64,000 nucleotides of DNA from CAWGHZ01 sp963822575 (lineage in GTDB: Bacteria > Pseudomonadota > Alphaproteobacteria > MPNO01 > DASWLB01). Below are positions 26,168 to 35,330 of the stretch, one piece after another. The notes beneath the pieces are model-generated. The model saw only the letters and a program-made list of their open reading frames with translations. It had not been told where the DNA came from and did no database searches. Positions within the stretch are counted from its first letter, which is position 1; each line of letters starts with the position of its first letter. Made by a program: the position numbers and the translations under genes. The stretch spans positions 1,364,001 to 1,428,000 of the forward strand of contig CAWGHZ010000007.1 in assembly GCA_963822575.1 (NCBI GenBank). The letters run 5' to 3'.

Positions 26168-26905
26168 ATGTTTTCGCTGGAGGGAAAGCGCGCCCTGGTC
26201 ACCGGGGCGAGCGGCGGGATCGGCGCCGCCATCGCCCGCGCGCTGCACGTGCAGGGCGCTGCCGTGGTACTGAGCGGGCGCAACCGCGCTGCGCTCAATT
26301 CGCTGGCGGCCGAGCTGGGCGGGCGGGCGCACGTCGCCGTCGCCGATCTGGCGACCGCCGCGGGGTGCGACACGCTCGCCGATGCCGCGCAGAGGGCCGC
26401 AGGCGGGCTCGACATCCTGGTCAACAATGCCGGGCTCACCCGCGACGGGCTCGCCATGCGCATGTCCGACGAGGACTTCGCGTCCGTGCTCGACGTGAAC
26501 CTCGCCGCCGCCTTCCGTCTCGCGCGCGCCGCGATGCGCGGGATGATTCGCCAGCGCTGGGGCCGCATCGTCAACATCACATCGGTCGTCGGCCAGACCG
26601 GCAATGCCGGCCAGGCCAACTACGCCGCCTCCAAGGCCGGGCTCGTCGGCATGTCGAAGTCCCTCGCGGCCGAGCTCGCCGGGCGCAACATCACGGTGAA
26701 TTGCGTCGCCCCCGGTTTCATCGAGACGGCGATGACCGCTTCGCTCGACGAGGCGCAGCGCGCCCGCCTCCTGGCGCAGATCCCCGCCGGCCGGTTCGGC
26801 GCGCCCGAGGACGTCGCCGCCTGCGTCGCGTTCCTGGCCAGCGAGGACGCCAGCTACGTGACCGGCGCCACCTTGCACGTCAATGGCGGAATGGCCATGA
26901 TATGA
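26168..26905 (+). CDS. fabG: 3-oxoacyl-[acyl-carrier-protein] reductase FabG
   Basis: A 245-residue short-chain dehydrogenase of the elongation cycle that reduces 3-oxoacyl-ACP with NADPH. It has the cofactor motif GASGGIG (13-19), NNAG (86-89), and catalytic Ser139, Tyr152 and Lys156 in the YAASK context. The end VTGATLHVNGGMAMI is typical of FabG. Directly downstream are acpP and fabF, the standard alphaproteobacterial order. The 157-base gap to acpP probably holds a separate acpP promoter. Confidence 0.95.
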   Translation: MFSLEGKRALVTGASGGIGAAIARALHVQGAAVVLSGRNRAALNSLAAELGGRAHVAVADLATAAGCDTLADAAQRAAGGLDILVNNAGLTRDGLAMRMSDEDFASVLDVNLAAAFRLARAAMRGMIRQRWGRIVNITSVVGQTGNAGQANYAASKAGLVGMSKSLAAELAGRNITVNCVAPGFIETAMTASLDEAQRARLLAQIPAGRFGAPEDVAACVAFLASEDASYVTGATLHVNGGMAMI

Positions 26906-27062
26906 GCGCGAATCGGGCCGATTTCCGGGGGATTTTCCGGGCGCGCCGAGTGGTGGCGACTGTTTTCGAAGTGTGCTAGGTAGGTTCGCTTTCTCGCCGC
27001 GGTTACGTGCCGAAACAAGGGCGCGAGCGGACAGAACTCGTGGGATTCAAGGGATTTAGGGC

Positions 27063-27299
27063 ATGAGCGATACGGCTGAGCGCGTGAAGAAGATCGTCGT
27101 GGAGCACCTCGGCGTGGACGAATCGAAGGTCAGCGAGAACGCGAGCTTCATCGACGATCTGGGGGCCGACAGCCTGGATACCGTCGAGCTGGTCATGGCG
27201 TTCGAAGAGGAGTTCGGCTGCGAGATTCCGGATGACGCCGCGGAGAAGATCCTGACGGTGAAGGACGCCATCAACTTCATCGAGGCGCATGCGGCTTGA
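27063..27299 (+). CDS. acpP: Acyl carrier protein
   Basis: A 78-residue acidic protein, the cytosolic carrier of growing fatty acyl chains. The phosphopantetheine site is Ser37 in LGADSLDTVELVM. Length and sequence are those of housekeeping AcpP. It lies between fabG and fabF. ATG 27063 is preceded by an AGGGATTTAGGGC stretch. Confidence 0.97.
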   Translation: MSDTAERVKKIVVEHLGVDESKVSENASFIDDLGADSLDTVELVMAFEEEFGCEIPDDAAEKILTVKDAINFIEAHAA

Positions 27300-27347
27300 G
27301 GCCGCGCTTCGGCGCACGATCCGCCCCGGCAAGTTGAGCGAACGCCC

Positions 27348-28613
27348 ATGAGACGTGTCGTCGTCACCGGCCTCGGAATGGTCACGCCGCTGGGGTCGGG
27401 TGTGAAGGCCACGTGGGAGCGGCTGATCGACGGCCAGTCCGGCGTGCGCGCGATCCAGTCGTTCGACGTCACCGATTTGCCGTCCAAGATCGCCGGCCAG
27501 GTGCCCAAGGGCGACCAGTCGGCCGGGCTGTTCAACTCCGACGACTGGGTGCCGCCGGCCGAGCGGCGCAAGATGGGCGAGTTCGTGCTCTACGCCGTCG
27601 CCGCCGCGACCGAGGCGCTCGCCGATTCGGGCTGGACGCCGGCGAGCGAGGAGGACCGCGAACGGACCGGCGTGATGATCGGCTCGGGCATCGGCGGGCT
27701 CCCCGAAATCTATGACGGCTCGATCATCCTGCACGAGCGCGGACCGCGCCGCATCACACCCTTCTTCATCCCGGCGAGCCTGATCAATCTCGCCTCGGGC
27801 CATGTCTCGATCAAGTTCGGCCTCAAGGGGCCGAACCATTCGGTGGTCACCGCCTGCTCGACCGGCGCGCACGCGATCGGCGACGCGACGCGGCTGATCC
27901 AGCTCGACGATGCCGATGTGATGGTCGCGGGCGGCACCGAGGCCGCGATCTGCCGGCTGGGCGTCGCGGGCTTCGCCGCCGCCCGGGCGCTCTCGACCGG
28001 CTTCAATGACGAGCCGGAGCGCGCCTCGCGCCCGTGGGACAAGGACCGCGACGGGTTCGTCATGGGCGAGGGCTCGGGCATCGTGGTGCTCGAGGAGTTG
28101 GAGCACGCGAAGAAGCGCGGCGCCAAGATCTATGCCGAGGTGATCGGCTACGGGCTCTCGGGCGACGCGTTCCACATCACCGCCCCCGCGCCCGACGGCA
28201 ATGGCGGGTTCCGCTCGATGAAGGCCGCGCTCAAGCGCGCCGGGCTCAACCCCGACGACATCGACTACATCAACGCGCACGGCACCTCGACGCCCAAGGG
28301 CGACGAGATCGAGCTGGGCGCGGTGAAGCGGCTGTTCGGCGACGCGGCGCACAAGCTCTCGATGTCGTCGACCAAGTCGGCCATCGGCCATCTCCTGGGC
28401 GCGGCGGGCAGCGTGGAGGCGATCTTCTCGATCAAGGCGATCGAGAACGGCGTCGTGCCGCCGACGCTCAACCTCGAGAACCCGTCCGAGGGATGTCAGG
28501 ACGTGGACCTCGTGCCGCTCGCCGCCAAGGAGCGCAAGGTGCGGAACGCGCTCTCCAACTCGTTCGGGTTCGGCGGCACCAACGCCACGCTGATCTTCAC
28601 CGCGGCACCGTAG
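27348..28613 (+). CDS. fabF: 3-oxoacyl-ACP synthase II (FabF)
   Basis: A 421-residue condensing enzyme that extends acyl-ACP with malonyl-ACP. The catalytic triad is Cys170 in VVTACSTGAH, His311 in INAHGTSTPKGD and His348 in AIGHLLGAAG, with Lys343 near. The C-terminus SNSFGFGGTNATLIF is diagnostic. It follows acpP by 48 bases and is followed 13 bases later by mltG, as in other alphaproteobacteria. Confidence 0.97.
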   Translation: MRRVVVTGLGMVTPLGSGVKATWERLIDGQSGVRAIQSFDVTDLPSKIAGQVPKGDQSAGLFNSDDWVPPAERRKMGEFVLYAVAAATEALADSGWTPASEEDRERTGVMIGSGIGGLPEIYDGSIILHERGPRRITPFFIPASLINLASGHVSIKFGLKGPNHSVVTACSTGAHAIGDATRLIQLDDADVMVAGGTEAAICRLGVAGFAAARALSTGFNDEPERASRPWDKDRDGFVMGEGSGIVVLEELEHAKKRGAKIYAEVIGYGLSGDAFHITAPAPDGNGGFRSMKAALKRAGLNPDDIDYINAHGTSTPKGDEIELGAVKRLFGDAAHKLSMSSTKSAIGHLLGAAGSVEAIFSIKAIENGVVPPTLNLENPSEGCQDVDLVPLAAKERKVRNALSNSFGFGGTNATLIFTAAP

Positions 28614-28626
28614 CCGCCGCGCCGCC

Positions 28627-29607
28627 GTGCGCGCCTCCCGCCTCGCCGCCTGGACCGTTGCCCTGGTCCTGCTCGCCGCGCTCGGCGCAGGCGCGTGGGG
28701 CTGGTACGACTACACGCGCCCGGGCCCGCTCGCCCAAAGCCGCACCGTCATCGTGCCCAAGGGCGTGGGGCTCGACACGATCTCGCGCCTCCTCGCCGAG
28801 AAGGGGATCGTCCGCCACGCGACGGTGTTCGTTCTCGGCGCGCGCGCGACCGGCACCGCCCGCAAGCTGCGCGCCGGCGAGTTCGCCTTCGCGCCGCACG
28901 CCAGCATGGATGCGGCAGCGCGCCACCTCGCCTTCGGCCAGCCGGTCATGCGCAAGTTCACCATCCCCGAGGGCGAGACCACGCCCGAGGCGCTCGCCCG
29001 GCTCGCCGCCGCCGCCGGGCTCGAGGGCACGGCGCCCCAGGATGTGGCCGAAGGCGCGCTGATGCCCGAGACCTACCTCTACACCTGGGGCGACGAGCGC
29101 CCGGCGCTGGTCGCGCGCATGCGCCGCGCCATGCGCCGGACGCTCGACAAGCTGTGGTCCGACCGCGCCTCCAGCCTTGCCATCGCGTCCGAGCATGACG
29201 CGCTGGTGCTCGCCTCGATCATCGAGAAGGAGACGGCGGTCCCGGCGGAGAGACCGATGATCTCCGCCGTGTTCCAGAACCGGCTGCGCAAGGGGATGAA
29301 GCTGCAATCCGACCCGACGGTGATGTTCGCTCTCACCCACGGTGCGGGGCGGCTCGACCGGAAGCTGAGCCACGCCGACCTCGAAACCAATTCGCCCTAC
29401 AACACCTATCGCGTGACGGGCCTGCCGCCCGGACCGATCGGCAATCCCGGCCGCGCCTCGATCGAGGCGGCGCTGCATCCGGCGGAAAGCGACGCGCTCT
29501 ACTTCGTCGCCGACGGCACGGGCGGGCACGTCTTCGCCAAGACCCTCGCCGAGCACAACCGCAACGTCGCCCGCTGGCGCAAGATCGAGGAGCAGAAGAA
29601 GCCGTAA
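28627..29607 (+). CDS. mltG: Endolytic transglycosylase MltG
   Basis: A 326-residue inner-membrane protein that cuts nascent glycan strands and helps set their length. Residues 5-27 form one membrane anchor. A LysM-like region follows (residues 40-90). The YceG-type catalytic domain has IIEKETAVPAERP with Glu200, then LQSDPTVMFAL and the YNTYRVTGLPPGPIGNPG signature. The start is GTG 28627, 13 bases after fabF, with no good ribosome site, which suggests translational coupling. Confidence 0.94.
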   Translation: MRASRLAAWTVALVLLAALGAGAWGWYDYTRPGPLAQSRTVIVPKGVGLDTISRLLAEKGIVRHATVFVLGARATGTARKLRAGEFAFAPHASMDAAARHLAFGQPVMRKFTIPEGETTPEALARLAAAAGLEGTAPQDVAEGALMPETYLYTWGDERPALVARMRRAMRRTLDKLWSDRASSLAIASEHDALVLASIIEKETAVPAERPMISAVFQNRLRKGMKLQSDPTVMFALTHGAGRLDRKLSHADLETNSPYNTYRVTGLPPGPIGNPGRASIEAALHPAESDALYFVADGTGGHVFAKTLAEHNRNVARWRKIEEQKKP

Positions 29608-29610
29608 CCG

Positions 29611-30387
29611 CTATTCCCGTCGCGCCATCCGGCGGAGGGCCGGGTCGGTCATGCGCTCGGGCAGCGTTGCGCCAAGCCAAGCGAGAAAATAGGTCGGGAA
29701 CGGGAAGGCGATGCGGCCGCGGTCACGCGCGAGGCCGCTTCGGACGATCCGCACGGCGCGCTCGGCCGAAATCTTGAACGGCTGCGGGAAATGGCCGCCC
29801 TCGGTCATCGGCGTTGCGACGAACCCGGGACAGATCACCGACACCAGGATGCCCTCGGCATGGTGGCGGGCGCGGAGCGATTCGCCCCACACGCGTATCG
29901 CCGCCTTCGAGGCGGCATAGGCGGGCGCCCCGGGATAGCCGCGGAAGCCCGCGAGCGAGCTCATGATCGCGATCTGGCCGCGCACGCCGTCTTGCGCCGG
30001 GCGCGCCTGCATGAGCTCGATCGCCGGCAGCACGGTGTTCACCACCCCGTCGATGTTGACGGCCAAGATATGCCCGGTCTCGTCCTCCGATTCGCCGCCG
30101 TCGGGCGGCCCGTCCGAGATGCCCGCATTGGCGACCACCAGGTCGAGCGGCGCGGTCCGGTCGGCCTCGGCGATCCAGGCCCGCATGTCGCCGCGGTCGG
30201 TGACGTCGCAGATACGCCCGGTCGCCGCCGCGCCCTTCGCCCGGCACAACTCGGCCACCGCCTCGGTCCGCGCCGGGTCGCGGCCCGAGAGCGCCAGCGC
30301 GACGCCGGGCGCGGCGTAGGCCAGCGCCAGCGCCGCGCCGAGGCCCGACGAGCCGCCCGTGATCAGGATCGAGCGCGGCGCACGCAT
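29611..30387 (-). CDS. SDR family oxidoreductase
   Basis: A 258-residue short-chain dehydrogenase. It has ITGGSSGLG at the N-terminus (NAD(P)-binding), VANAGISDG, SSLAGFRG and YAASKAAI with catalytic Ser, Tyr and Lys. A C-terminal hydrophobic stretch AFPFPTYFLAWLGATLPERM resembles membrane-associated SDRs of the YqjQ/DltE kind. ATG 30387 is favoured by the AGGAGAG box; the longer reading frame upstream lacks one. It faces mltG tail to tail (3 bases apart) and is divergent from yicC. The substrate is unknown. Confidence 0.87.
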   Translation of the reverse strand: MRAPRSILITGGSSGLGAALALAYAAPGVALALSGRDPARTEAVAELCRAKGAAATGRICDVTDRGDMRAWIAEADRTAPLDLVVANAGISDGPPDGGESEDETGHILAVNIDGVVNTVLPAIELMQARPAQDGVRGQIAIMSSLAGFRGYPGAPAYAASKAAIRVWGESLRARHHAEGILVSVICPGFVATPMTEGGHFPQPFKISAERAVRIVRSGLARDRGRIAFPFPTYFLAWLGATLPERMTDPALRRMARRE

Positions 30388-30476
30388 GGTCTCTCCTGCA
30401 ATTCTCCGCCCCGTGTTGGCGCTTGGGGCAGGCGCGGCTATAGTCGCGCCACCCCGCGCCAAGCTATGAGGTTTCG

Positions 30477-31365
30477 TTGACCGTCGCCAGCATGACCGGA
30501 TTCGCCCGCGCCGAGGGATTCCAGGACGGCTATGCCTGGTCGTGGGAGATCCGCAGCGTCAACGGCCGCAACCTCGACGTCCGCGCCAAGCTTCCGCCCG
30601 GCAACGAGGCGCTGGAGATGAAGGCGCGCACGCTCTGCGCCGAGCGCTTCCGCCGCGGCTCGATCTCGCTCACCTTGAACCTCACGCTGCACCGAACGGG
30701 CCGCTTCCGTACGGGTCAACCGCGATGCGCTCGACCGCATGGTGGCGCTGGCCCGCGAGGTCGGCGCCGGGATCGGCGCGCCGCCGCCCCGCATCGAAGG
30801 CCTCCTGGGGCTTTACGGCGTGGTCGAGCGCATCGAGGAGGAGGAGACCGAGGACGTCCGCGCGGCGCGCGAGGCGGCCATGGAACGGACGCTCGCCGAC
30901 GCGCTCGATGCGCTCGCCCGCATGCGCGCGGACGAGGGCGCGCGGCTCCACGACACGGTGGCGGGCCACCTCGCCCGTATCGCCGCCCTGGCCCAGGACG
31001 CCGCCAAATCCGCCGCCGCCCAGCCCGAGGCGCTGAAGCGCCGGCTTGCCGAGCAGGTCGCGGCGCTCCTGGACGCGCGCGTCGGCGTTTCGGAGGAGCG
31101 CCTGGCGCAGGAGGCGGCGCTCCTCGCCACCAAGGCCGACGTACGCGAGGAAATCGACCGGCTCAACGCGCACGTCACCGCGGCGCGCGAGCTGCTCGCC
31201 GCCGGCGAGGCGGTCGGGCGGCGGCTCGACTTCCTGTGCCAGGAGTTCAACCGCGAAGCCAACACGCTGTGCTCGAAAGCGACCGATATTGACCTCACCC
31301 GCATCGGGCTCGACCTCAAGGCGTCGATCGAGCAGCTCCGCGAGCAGGTCCAGAACATCGAGTAG
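30477..31365 (+). pseudogene. yicC: YicC family endoribonuclease, frameshifted near 30700
   Basis: YicC proteins are conserved endoribonucleases usually encoded upstream of gmk, as here. A TTG start at 30477 after TATGAGG gives TVASMTGFARAEG, the family N-terminus, followed by WEIRSVNGRNLDVRAKLP. After LNLTLHRT the frame is lost between about 30690 and 30708. The next frame continues with VRVNRDALDRMVALAREV and runs to the family C-terminus RIGLDLKASIEQLREQVQNIE. One base too many explains it. Everything else is intact, so a sequence error is as likely as a real mutation. The corrected length is about 295 residues. Confidence 0.85.
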
Positions 31366-31369
31366 CGCC

Positions 31370-32008
31370 ATGCCGTCCGACCCCATCGCCCGCCGCGGGC
31401 TCATGCTGGTGCTGTCCTCACCCTCGGGCGCAGGCAAGACCACCATCTCGCGCGCACTGCTCGAACGCGACCCGACGCTGGAGATGTCGGTCTCGGTGAC
31501 CACGCGCCCGCGCCGCCCCGGCGAGAAGGAGGGGCGCGACTACTACTTCATCGATCCGACCGAGTTCGCCCTGATGCGCAACCGTCAGGAGCTGCTCGAG
31601 CACGCCAAGGTGTTCGACCACTATTACGGCACGCCACGCGCGCCGGTGGAGGACGCCATCGCACGCGGGCGCGACATCGTGTTCGACATCGACTGGCAGG
31701 GCACCCAGCAGCTCAAGCAGACCGCGCGCGACGACCTCGTCAGCGTATTCATCCTGCCGCCCTCGACCGCCGAGCTGGAGCGGCGGCTGCAGACCCGCGC
31801 GCGGGACCCCAAGGACGTGGTGGCGCGCCGCATGGCCAAGGTGGTGGACGAAATCAGCCACTGGGCCGAGTACGACTACATCATCGTCAATCGCGACGTG
31901 GAGGAAAGCGTGCGCCACGTCGAGGCCATCGTCACGGCCGAGCGCCTGCGCCGCGAGCGCCAGACCGGCATCACCGATTTTGTCGCACGGCTGCGCGAGG
32001 GACAGTAG
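31370..32008 (+). CDS. gmk: Guanylate kinase
   Basis: A 212-residue enzyme that phosphorylates GMP and dGMP with ATP. It has the P-loop SSPSGAGKTTISRAL, then VSVTTRPRRPGEKEGRDYYF for GMP binding, and DIDWQGTQQL. It starts 4 bases after the yicC stop, so translation is coupled. It ends just before an 83-bp palindromic repeat. Confidence 0.95.
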   Translation: MPSDPIARRGLMLVLSSPSGAGKTTISRALLERDPTLEMSVSVTTRPRRPGEKEGRDYYFIDPTEFALMRNRQELLEHAKVFDHYYGTPRAPVEDAIARGRDIVFDIDWQGTQQLKQTARDDLVSVFILPPSTAELERRLQTRARDPKDVVARRMAKVVDEISHWAEYDYIIVNRDVEESVRHVEAIVTAERLRRERQTGITDFVARLREGQ

Positions 32009-32015
32009 GTTTAGT

Positions 32016-32098
32016 CGTCATTGCGACGCGCGCAGCGCCGAAGCAATCCAGTGGCCGCAGACGTTGCCTAGGATTGCTTTGCTTCGCCCGCAATGACG
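32016..32098. repeat. Palindromic intergenic repeat, copy 1
   Basis: An 83-bp imperfect palindrome bounded by CGTCATTGCG and CGCAATGACG, with inner AAGCAATCCAG and TAGGATTGCTT arms. It fills the gap between the convergent ends of gmk and rsmA. A second copy of the same length is at 46470-46552. It resembles the abundant REP-like CGTCATTGCGAG elements of many alphaproteobacteria and could act as a bidirectional terminator here. Confidence 0.85.
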
Positions 32099-32103
32099 GA
32101 AAC

Positions 32104-32955
32104 CTATGCGCCTTCCCGCTCTACGACCGCCCTGGCCAGGGCACAGAACTGTTCGACAGCGAGCTCCTCGGCGCGGGCGGTGGGGGGCACGTCAGCGGCA
32201 GCGAGGAGCGCCAGCGGGTCGCCGCCCAGAGACGCGAGGGACGAGCGCAGCATCTTGCGGCGCTGGCCGAAGGCGGCGGCGGTGACGCGCTCGAAGGCGG
32301 AGAACTCGGCCGCGGCAAGCGGCGCGGGGCGTGGCACGATCCGAACGACCGAGGAGACGACGCGCGGCGGCGGGGTGAAGGCCCGCGGATCGACGTCGAA
32401 CAGCCGCTTCGCCGCGGCGCGCCAGCCGACCAGCGCGCCGAGCCGGCCGTAGGCCGCCGTGCGCGGTGCGGCGCAGAGCCGCTCGGCCACCTCCTTCTGC
32501 ACCATGACGGTAAGGCTCTCGTAGGCCGCGATGTCGCGCAGCCAGCGGACGATCAGCGGCGTCGCCACGTTGTAGGGCAGGTTGGCGACGACGCGCCGCG
32601 GCACCGTCGCGAGCACCACCATGTCGATCTCGCGCGCGTCCCCCTCGATCACCGTGAGGTGGCCAGGATAGGCTGCGGCCAGCTCCCCGAGCGCGGCGAT
32701 GCACCGCCGGTCGAGCTCGATGGCGAGCACGCTCGCCCCCTCCGCCAGCAGCGCGCGGGTAAGGCCGCCAGGGCCGGGCCCGATCTCGATTGTCGTGCCT
32801 GCGCCCAATGGGCCGGCGGCGCGGGCGATCCGGCGCGTCAGGTTCAAATCGTTGAGGAAGTGCTGGCCGAGCGATTTGCGCGCGGCGAGCCCATACCGGG
32901 CGATGATTTCGCGGAGCGGCGGCAGCGTCGCCGCCTCGGCCGGCCGGTCAGGCAA
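32104..32955 (-). CDS. rsmA: 16S rRNA dimethyladenosine transferase (RsmA/KsgA)
   Basis: A 283-residue methyltransferase that dimethylates two adjacent adenosines near the 3' end of 16S rRNA. Visible motifs are SLGQHFLND, EIGPGPGGLT for SAM binding, NLPYNVATP and AAFGQRRKMLRSSL. The apparent start is TTG 32955, overlapping the end of pdxA by 8 bases. It is the last gene of the surA-pdxA-rsmA run. Confidence 0.94.
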   Translation of the reverse strand: MPDRPAEAATLPPLREIIARYGLAARKSLGQHFLNDLNLTRRIARAAGPLGAGTTIEIGPGPGGLTRALLAEGASVLAIELDRRCIAALGELAAAYPGHLTVIEGDAREIDMVVLATVPRRVVANLPYNVATPLIVRWLRDIAAYESLTVMVQKEVAERLCAAPRTAAYGRLGALVGWRAAAKRLFDVDPRAFTPPPRVVSSVVRIVPRPAPLAAAEFSAFERVTAAAFGQRRKMLRSSLASLGGDPLALLAAADVPPTARAEELAVEQFCALARAVVEREGA

Positions 32956-33970
32956 CGGGCGCGGCGGCGGCCGCCCGGTTCCGCGCCATCTCGGCCGCCA
33001 TGCGGAGCGCCGCGATCAGGCTTTCCGGGCTCGCGCGGAACGTGCCGGCGATGTCGAATGCGGTCCCGTGGTCGGGCGAGGTGCGCACGAAGGGCAGGCC
33101 CAGCGTCGCGTTGACGCCGCGGTCGAAGTCGAGCGTCTTGAGCGGGATCAGCGCCTGGTCGTGGTACATGCAGATCGCCGCGTCGTAGCCCCCACGCGCC
33201 GCGGCCGAGAACATCGTGTCGGGCGGGAGCGGCCCGAACGCCTCGATTCCCTCTCCCTTCAGCGCCGCGACCGCGGGCGCGACGATGTCGATGTCCTCGC
33301 GCCCGAGATGGCCGTCCTCGCCGGCATGCGGGTTGAGCCCGGCGACGGCGAGGCGCGGCCGGGCGATGCCGAAATCGGTCCGGAGCGCTGCCGCCGTCAC
33401 CCGCGCCGCGTGCAGGATCAGCGGCGTCGAGAGACGGCGGATCGCTTCCGTGAGCGCGACATGGATGGTGACCGGCACGACGCGCAGGCCGGGAATCGCC
33501 AGCAACATGATCGGCGCCGTCGCGATCCCGGCAAGGCGCGCGAGATATTCCGTGTGGCCCGGATCGGGGAAGCCTGCCCGGTAGAGCGCCGCCTTGTGGA
33601 TCGGGTTGGTCACCACCGCCGCCGCGTGTCCCGCCTGGACGAGCGCGACCGCGCGGTCGATGGCGGCGACGACCGCGGGCCCATGCGCCGGATCGGGCTT
33701 GCCCGCCGTGGCCTGAACGTCGTGGCCGAGCGGCAACACCGGCAGGGCCGTCGCGAACACGCCGGCGGCGTCCTCTGGCGCTGCGATCTCCGCGACCGGC
33801 ACGTCGGGCGCGCCCGCGGCGGCAAGCCGGCGGAGCCTCGCCGGGTCGTCGATCGCGAAGAAGACCGGCAGGTCGGCGCGGCGCCGCCAGGCCAACAGCG
33901 CGATCTCGCCGCCGATCCCGGCGGGATCGCCCATGGTGAGGGCAAGCGGCAGGGGCGCCCGGCCGGTCAT
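32948..33970 (-). CDS. pdxA: 4-hydroxythreonine-4-phosphate dehydrogenase PdxA
   Basis: A 340-residue enzyme of pyridoxal phosphate synthesis. It starts MTGRAPLPLALTMGDPAGIG, the family N-terminus, and has TNPIHKAALYRAGFPDPGHT, LNPHAGEDGHLG and MYHDQALIPLKTLDFDRGVN with metal-binding His residues. ATG 33970 overlaps the surA stop (ATGA), showing translational coupling; a longer frame upstream is a shadow of surA. Downstream rsmA also overlaps. Confidence 0.95.
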   Translation of the reverse strand: MTGRAPLPLALTMGDPAGIGGEIALLAWRRRADLPVFFAIDDPARLRRLAAAGAPDVPVAEIAAPEDAAGVFATALPVLPLGHDVQATAGKPDPAHGPAVVAAIDRAVALVQAGHAAAVVTNPIHKAALYRAGFPDPGHTEYLARLAGIATAPIMLLAIPGLRVVPVTIHVALTEAIRRLSTPLILHAARVTAAALRTDFGIARPRLAVAGLNPHAGEDGHLGREDIDIVAPAVAALKGEGIEAFGPLPPDTMFSAAARGGYDAAICMYHDQALIPLKTLDFDRGVNATLGLPFVRTSPDHGTAFDIAGTFRASPESLIAALRMAAEMARNRAAAAAPVA

Positions 33971-35205
33971 ACCCGCACGTCGATCACGGCGGCGAGGTGC
34001 AGGTCGCGCAGGTGGCGCCGCGCCAGCATGTTGAGCCGCTGCAGCATCAGGTTGTTCTCGATCTGCTCGCGCGTCGGGATAGGCACCTTGGGCTCGTCGC
34101 GCTTGCACACCATCACCATCAGGAGCCCACCGTCGGTGGAGATGGGCTTCGACAGGACGCCGACCTTGAGGGGCCGGACGACATTGCGCATCTCGGCGGA
34201 GAGCTCGGCCAGCGTGAACTGGCCGAGATGCGGCGGGCGCGCCGAGCGCGCCTCCTTCGCCATGCGCTCGATGTCGCCGCAGCCCTCCACGTTCTGGGCG
34301 AGCGCGTGCGCCAGATCCTCGCTGGCCTTGCCGTCATTCGCCAGGAACAGCTGGTCGAGCGTGACCTTGACCTGGCTCGGGTCCGGCGCCATCGCGCGGC
34401 GGCGGTCCATCAGCTTCAAAATGTGATAGCCGGCGATGGTGCGCACCGGGTCGGACACCGCGCCCGGCTGGAGCTTGGCGATGGCGGCGGCGAGGGGCGG
34501 ATCGAGCTCGGGCGGGCGCACCCAGCCGAGGTCGCCGCCGACCGCGGCGGTCGCGCCGCGCGAGAACTGGCGCGCCAGCGCGTCGAACCGCGCGCCCTTG
34601 CGGATCTGTTCGGCGAGGCGGCGTGCGTTCTCGAGGACCGCGTGGTCCTCATTCGGCGAGTTGACGTTGAGCAGGATCTCGGAGACGCGGTCCTCCTCCT
34701 CGCCCTGCGCCGCCTTGATCTTCGCCAGTTCCTCGTCGACCTCCTCGTTCGTCACCGTCACCGTATCGCGGTACTGCCGCGTGATGAGCTTCTGCCAGGC
34801 GACGTTGGCGCGGATCTGGTCCATCAAGGTCGCCGGCCGAAGCCCCGCGTTCTCGAGATACTTCACCAGCCCACCCTTAGGCAGGTGGTTCTCCTCTTCG
34901 ATAACGCCGACCGCGCGGTCCATATCGGCCTTTGTGACCGATACGTTGCGCTTCTTCGCCTCCTGGAGCTGCAGCCGCTCGTCGATCAGCGAGCGCAGCA
35001 CCTGGGGCCTGAGGCGCGCGCGCGTCTCCGGCGTATCGGGGAGCTGCGATGTCGCAATCACCAGGTCGACCCGCGAGGTGAGGTCGAACATCGAGATGAT
35101 GTCGTCGTTGACGATGGCGGCGATGCGCTGCAGGTCCTGCGCGCGCGCCGTGCCCTGCGCGGCCAGGAGGGCGAAGGCGAGCAAGACGATCCGGACAAAC
35201 ATCAT
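33967..35205 (-). CDS. surA: Periplasmic chaperone / peptidyl-prolyl isomerase SurA
   Basis: A 412-residue outer-membrane protein chaperone. ATG 35205 opens MMFVRIVLLAFALLAAQG with a signal peptide ending near ARAQD. The SurA N-terminal chaperone domain follows (RIAAIVNDDIISMFDLTSRV). A parvulin-like repeat has FDALARQFSRG, VGGDLGWVRPPELDPPL and GYHILKLMDRR; a second, more degenerate one is near residues 290-380. It lies between lptD and pdxA, matching the LPS/outer membrane assembly theme. The gap to lptD holds a promoter candidate. Confidence 0.92.
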   Translation of the reverse strand: MMFVRIVLLAFALLAAQGTARAQDLQRIAAIVNDDIISMFDLTSRVDLVIATSQLPDTPETRARLRPQVLRSLIDERLQLQEAKKRNVSVTKADMDRAVGVIEEENHLPKGGLVKYLENAGLRPATLMDQIRANVAWQKLITRQYRDTVTVTNEEVDEELAKIKAAQGEEEDRVSEILLNVNSPNEDHAVLENARRLAEQIRKGARFDALARQFSRGATAAVGGDLGWVRPPELDPPLAAAIAKLQPGAVSDPVRTIAGYHILKLMDRRRAMAPDPSQVKVTLDQLFLANDGKASEDLAHALAQNVEGCGDIERMAKEARSARPPHLGQFTLAELSAEMRNVVRPLKVGVLSKPISTDGGLLMVMVCKRDEPKVPIPTREQIENNLMLQRLNMLARRHLRDLHLAAVIDVRV

Positions 35206-35277
35206 GGACTTCAAGGACTTCCGGCCACCCCGGCGCGCCCGCCAAGCGCGCGCGCCGCACGTCTGAGAGCCGCCCCT

Positions 35278-35306
35278 ATATAGGCCCGGCTCCGGTCCGA
35301 CGCAAA
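35278..35306 (-). promoter_or_regulatory. Promoter candidate for surA-pdxA-rsmA
   Basis: On the minus strand TTTGCG (35306-35301) is followed after 17 bases by CTATAT (35283-35278). It lies in the 125-base lptD-surA gap, about 75 bases before the surA start. The -10 sits in a small CTATATAG palindrome. Confidence 0.4.
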
Positions 35307-35330
35307 CCCCGCGGGCTTGTCCGGCCGCGC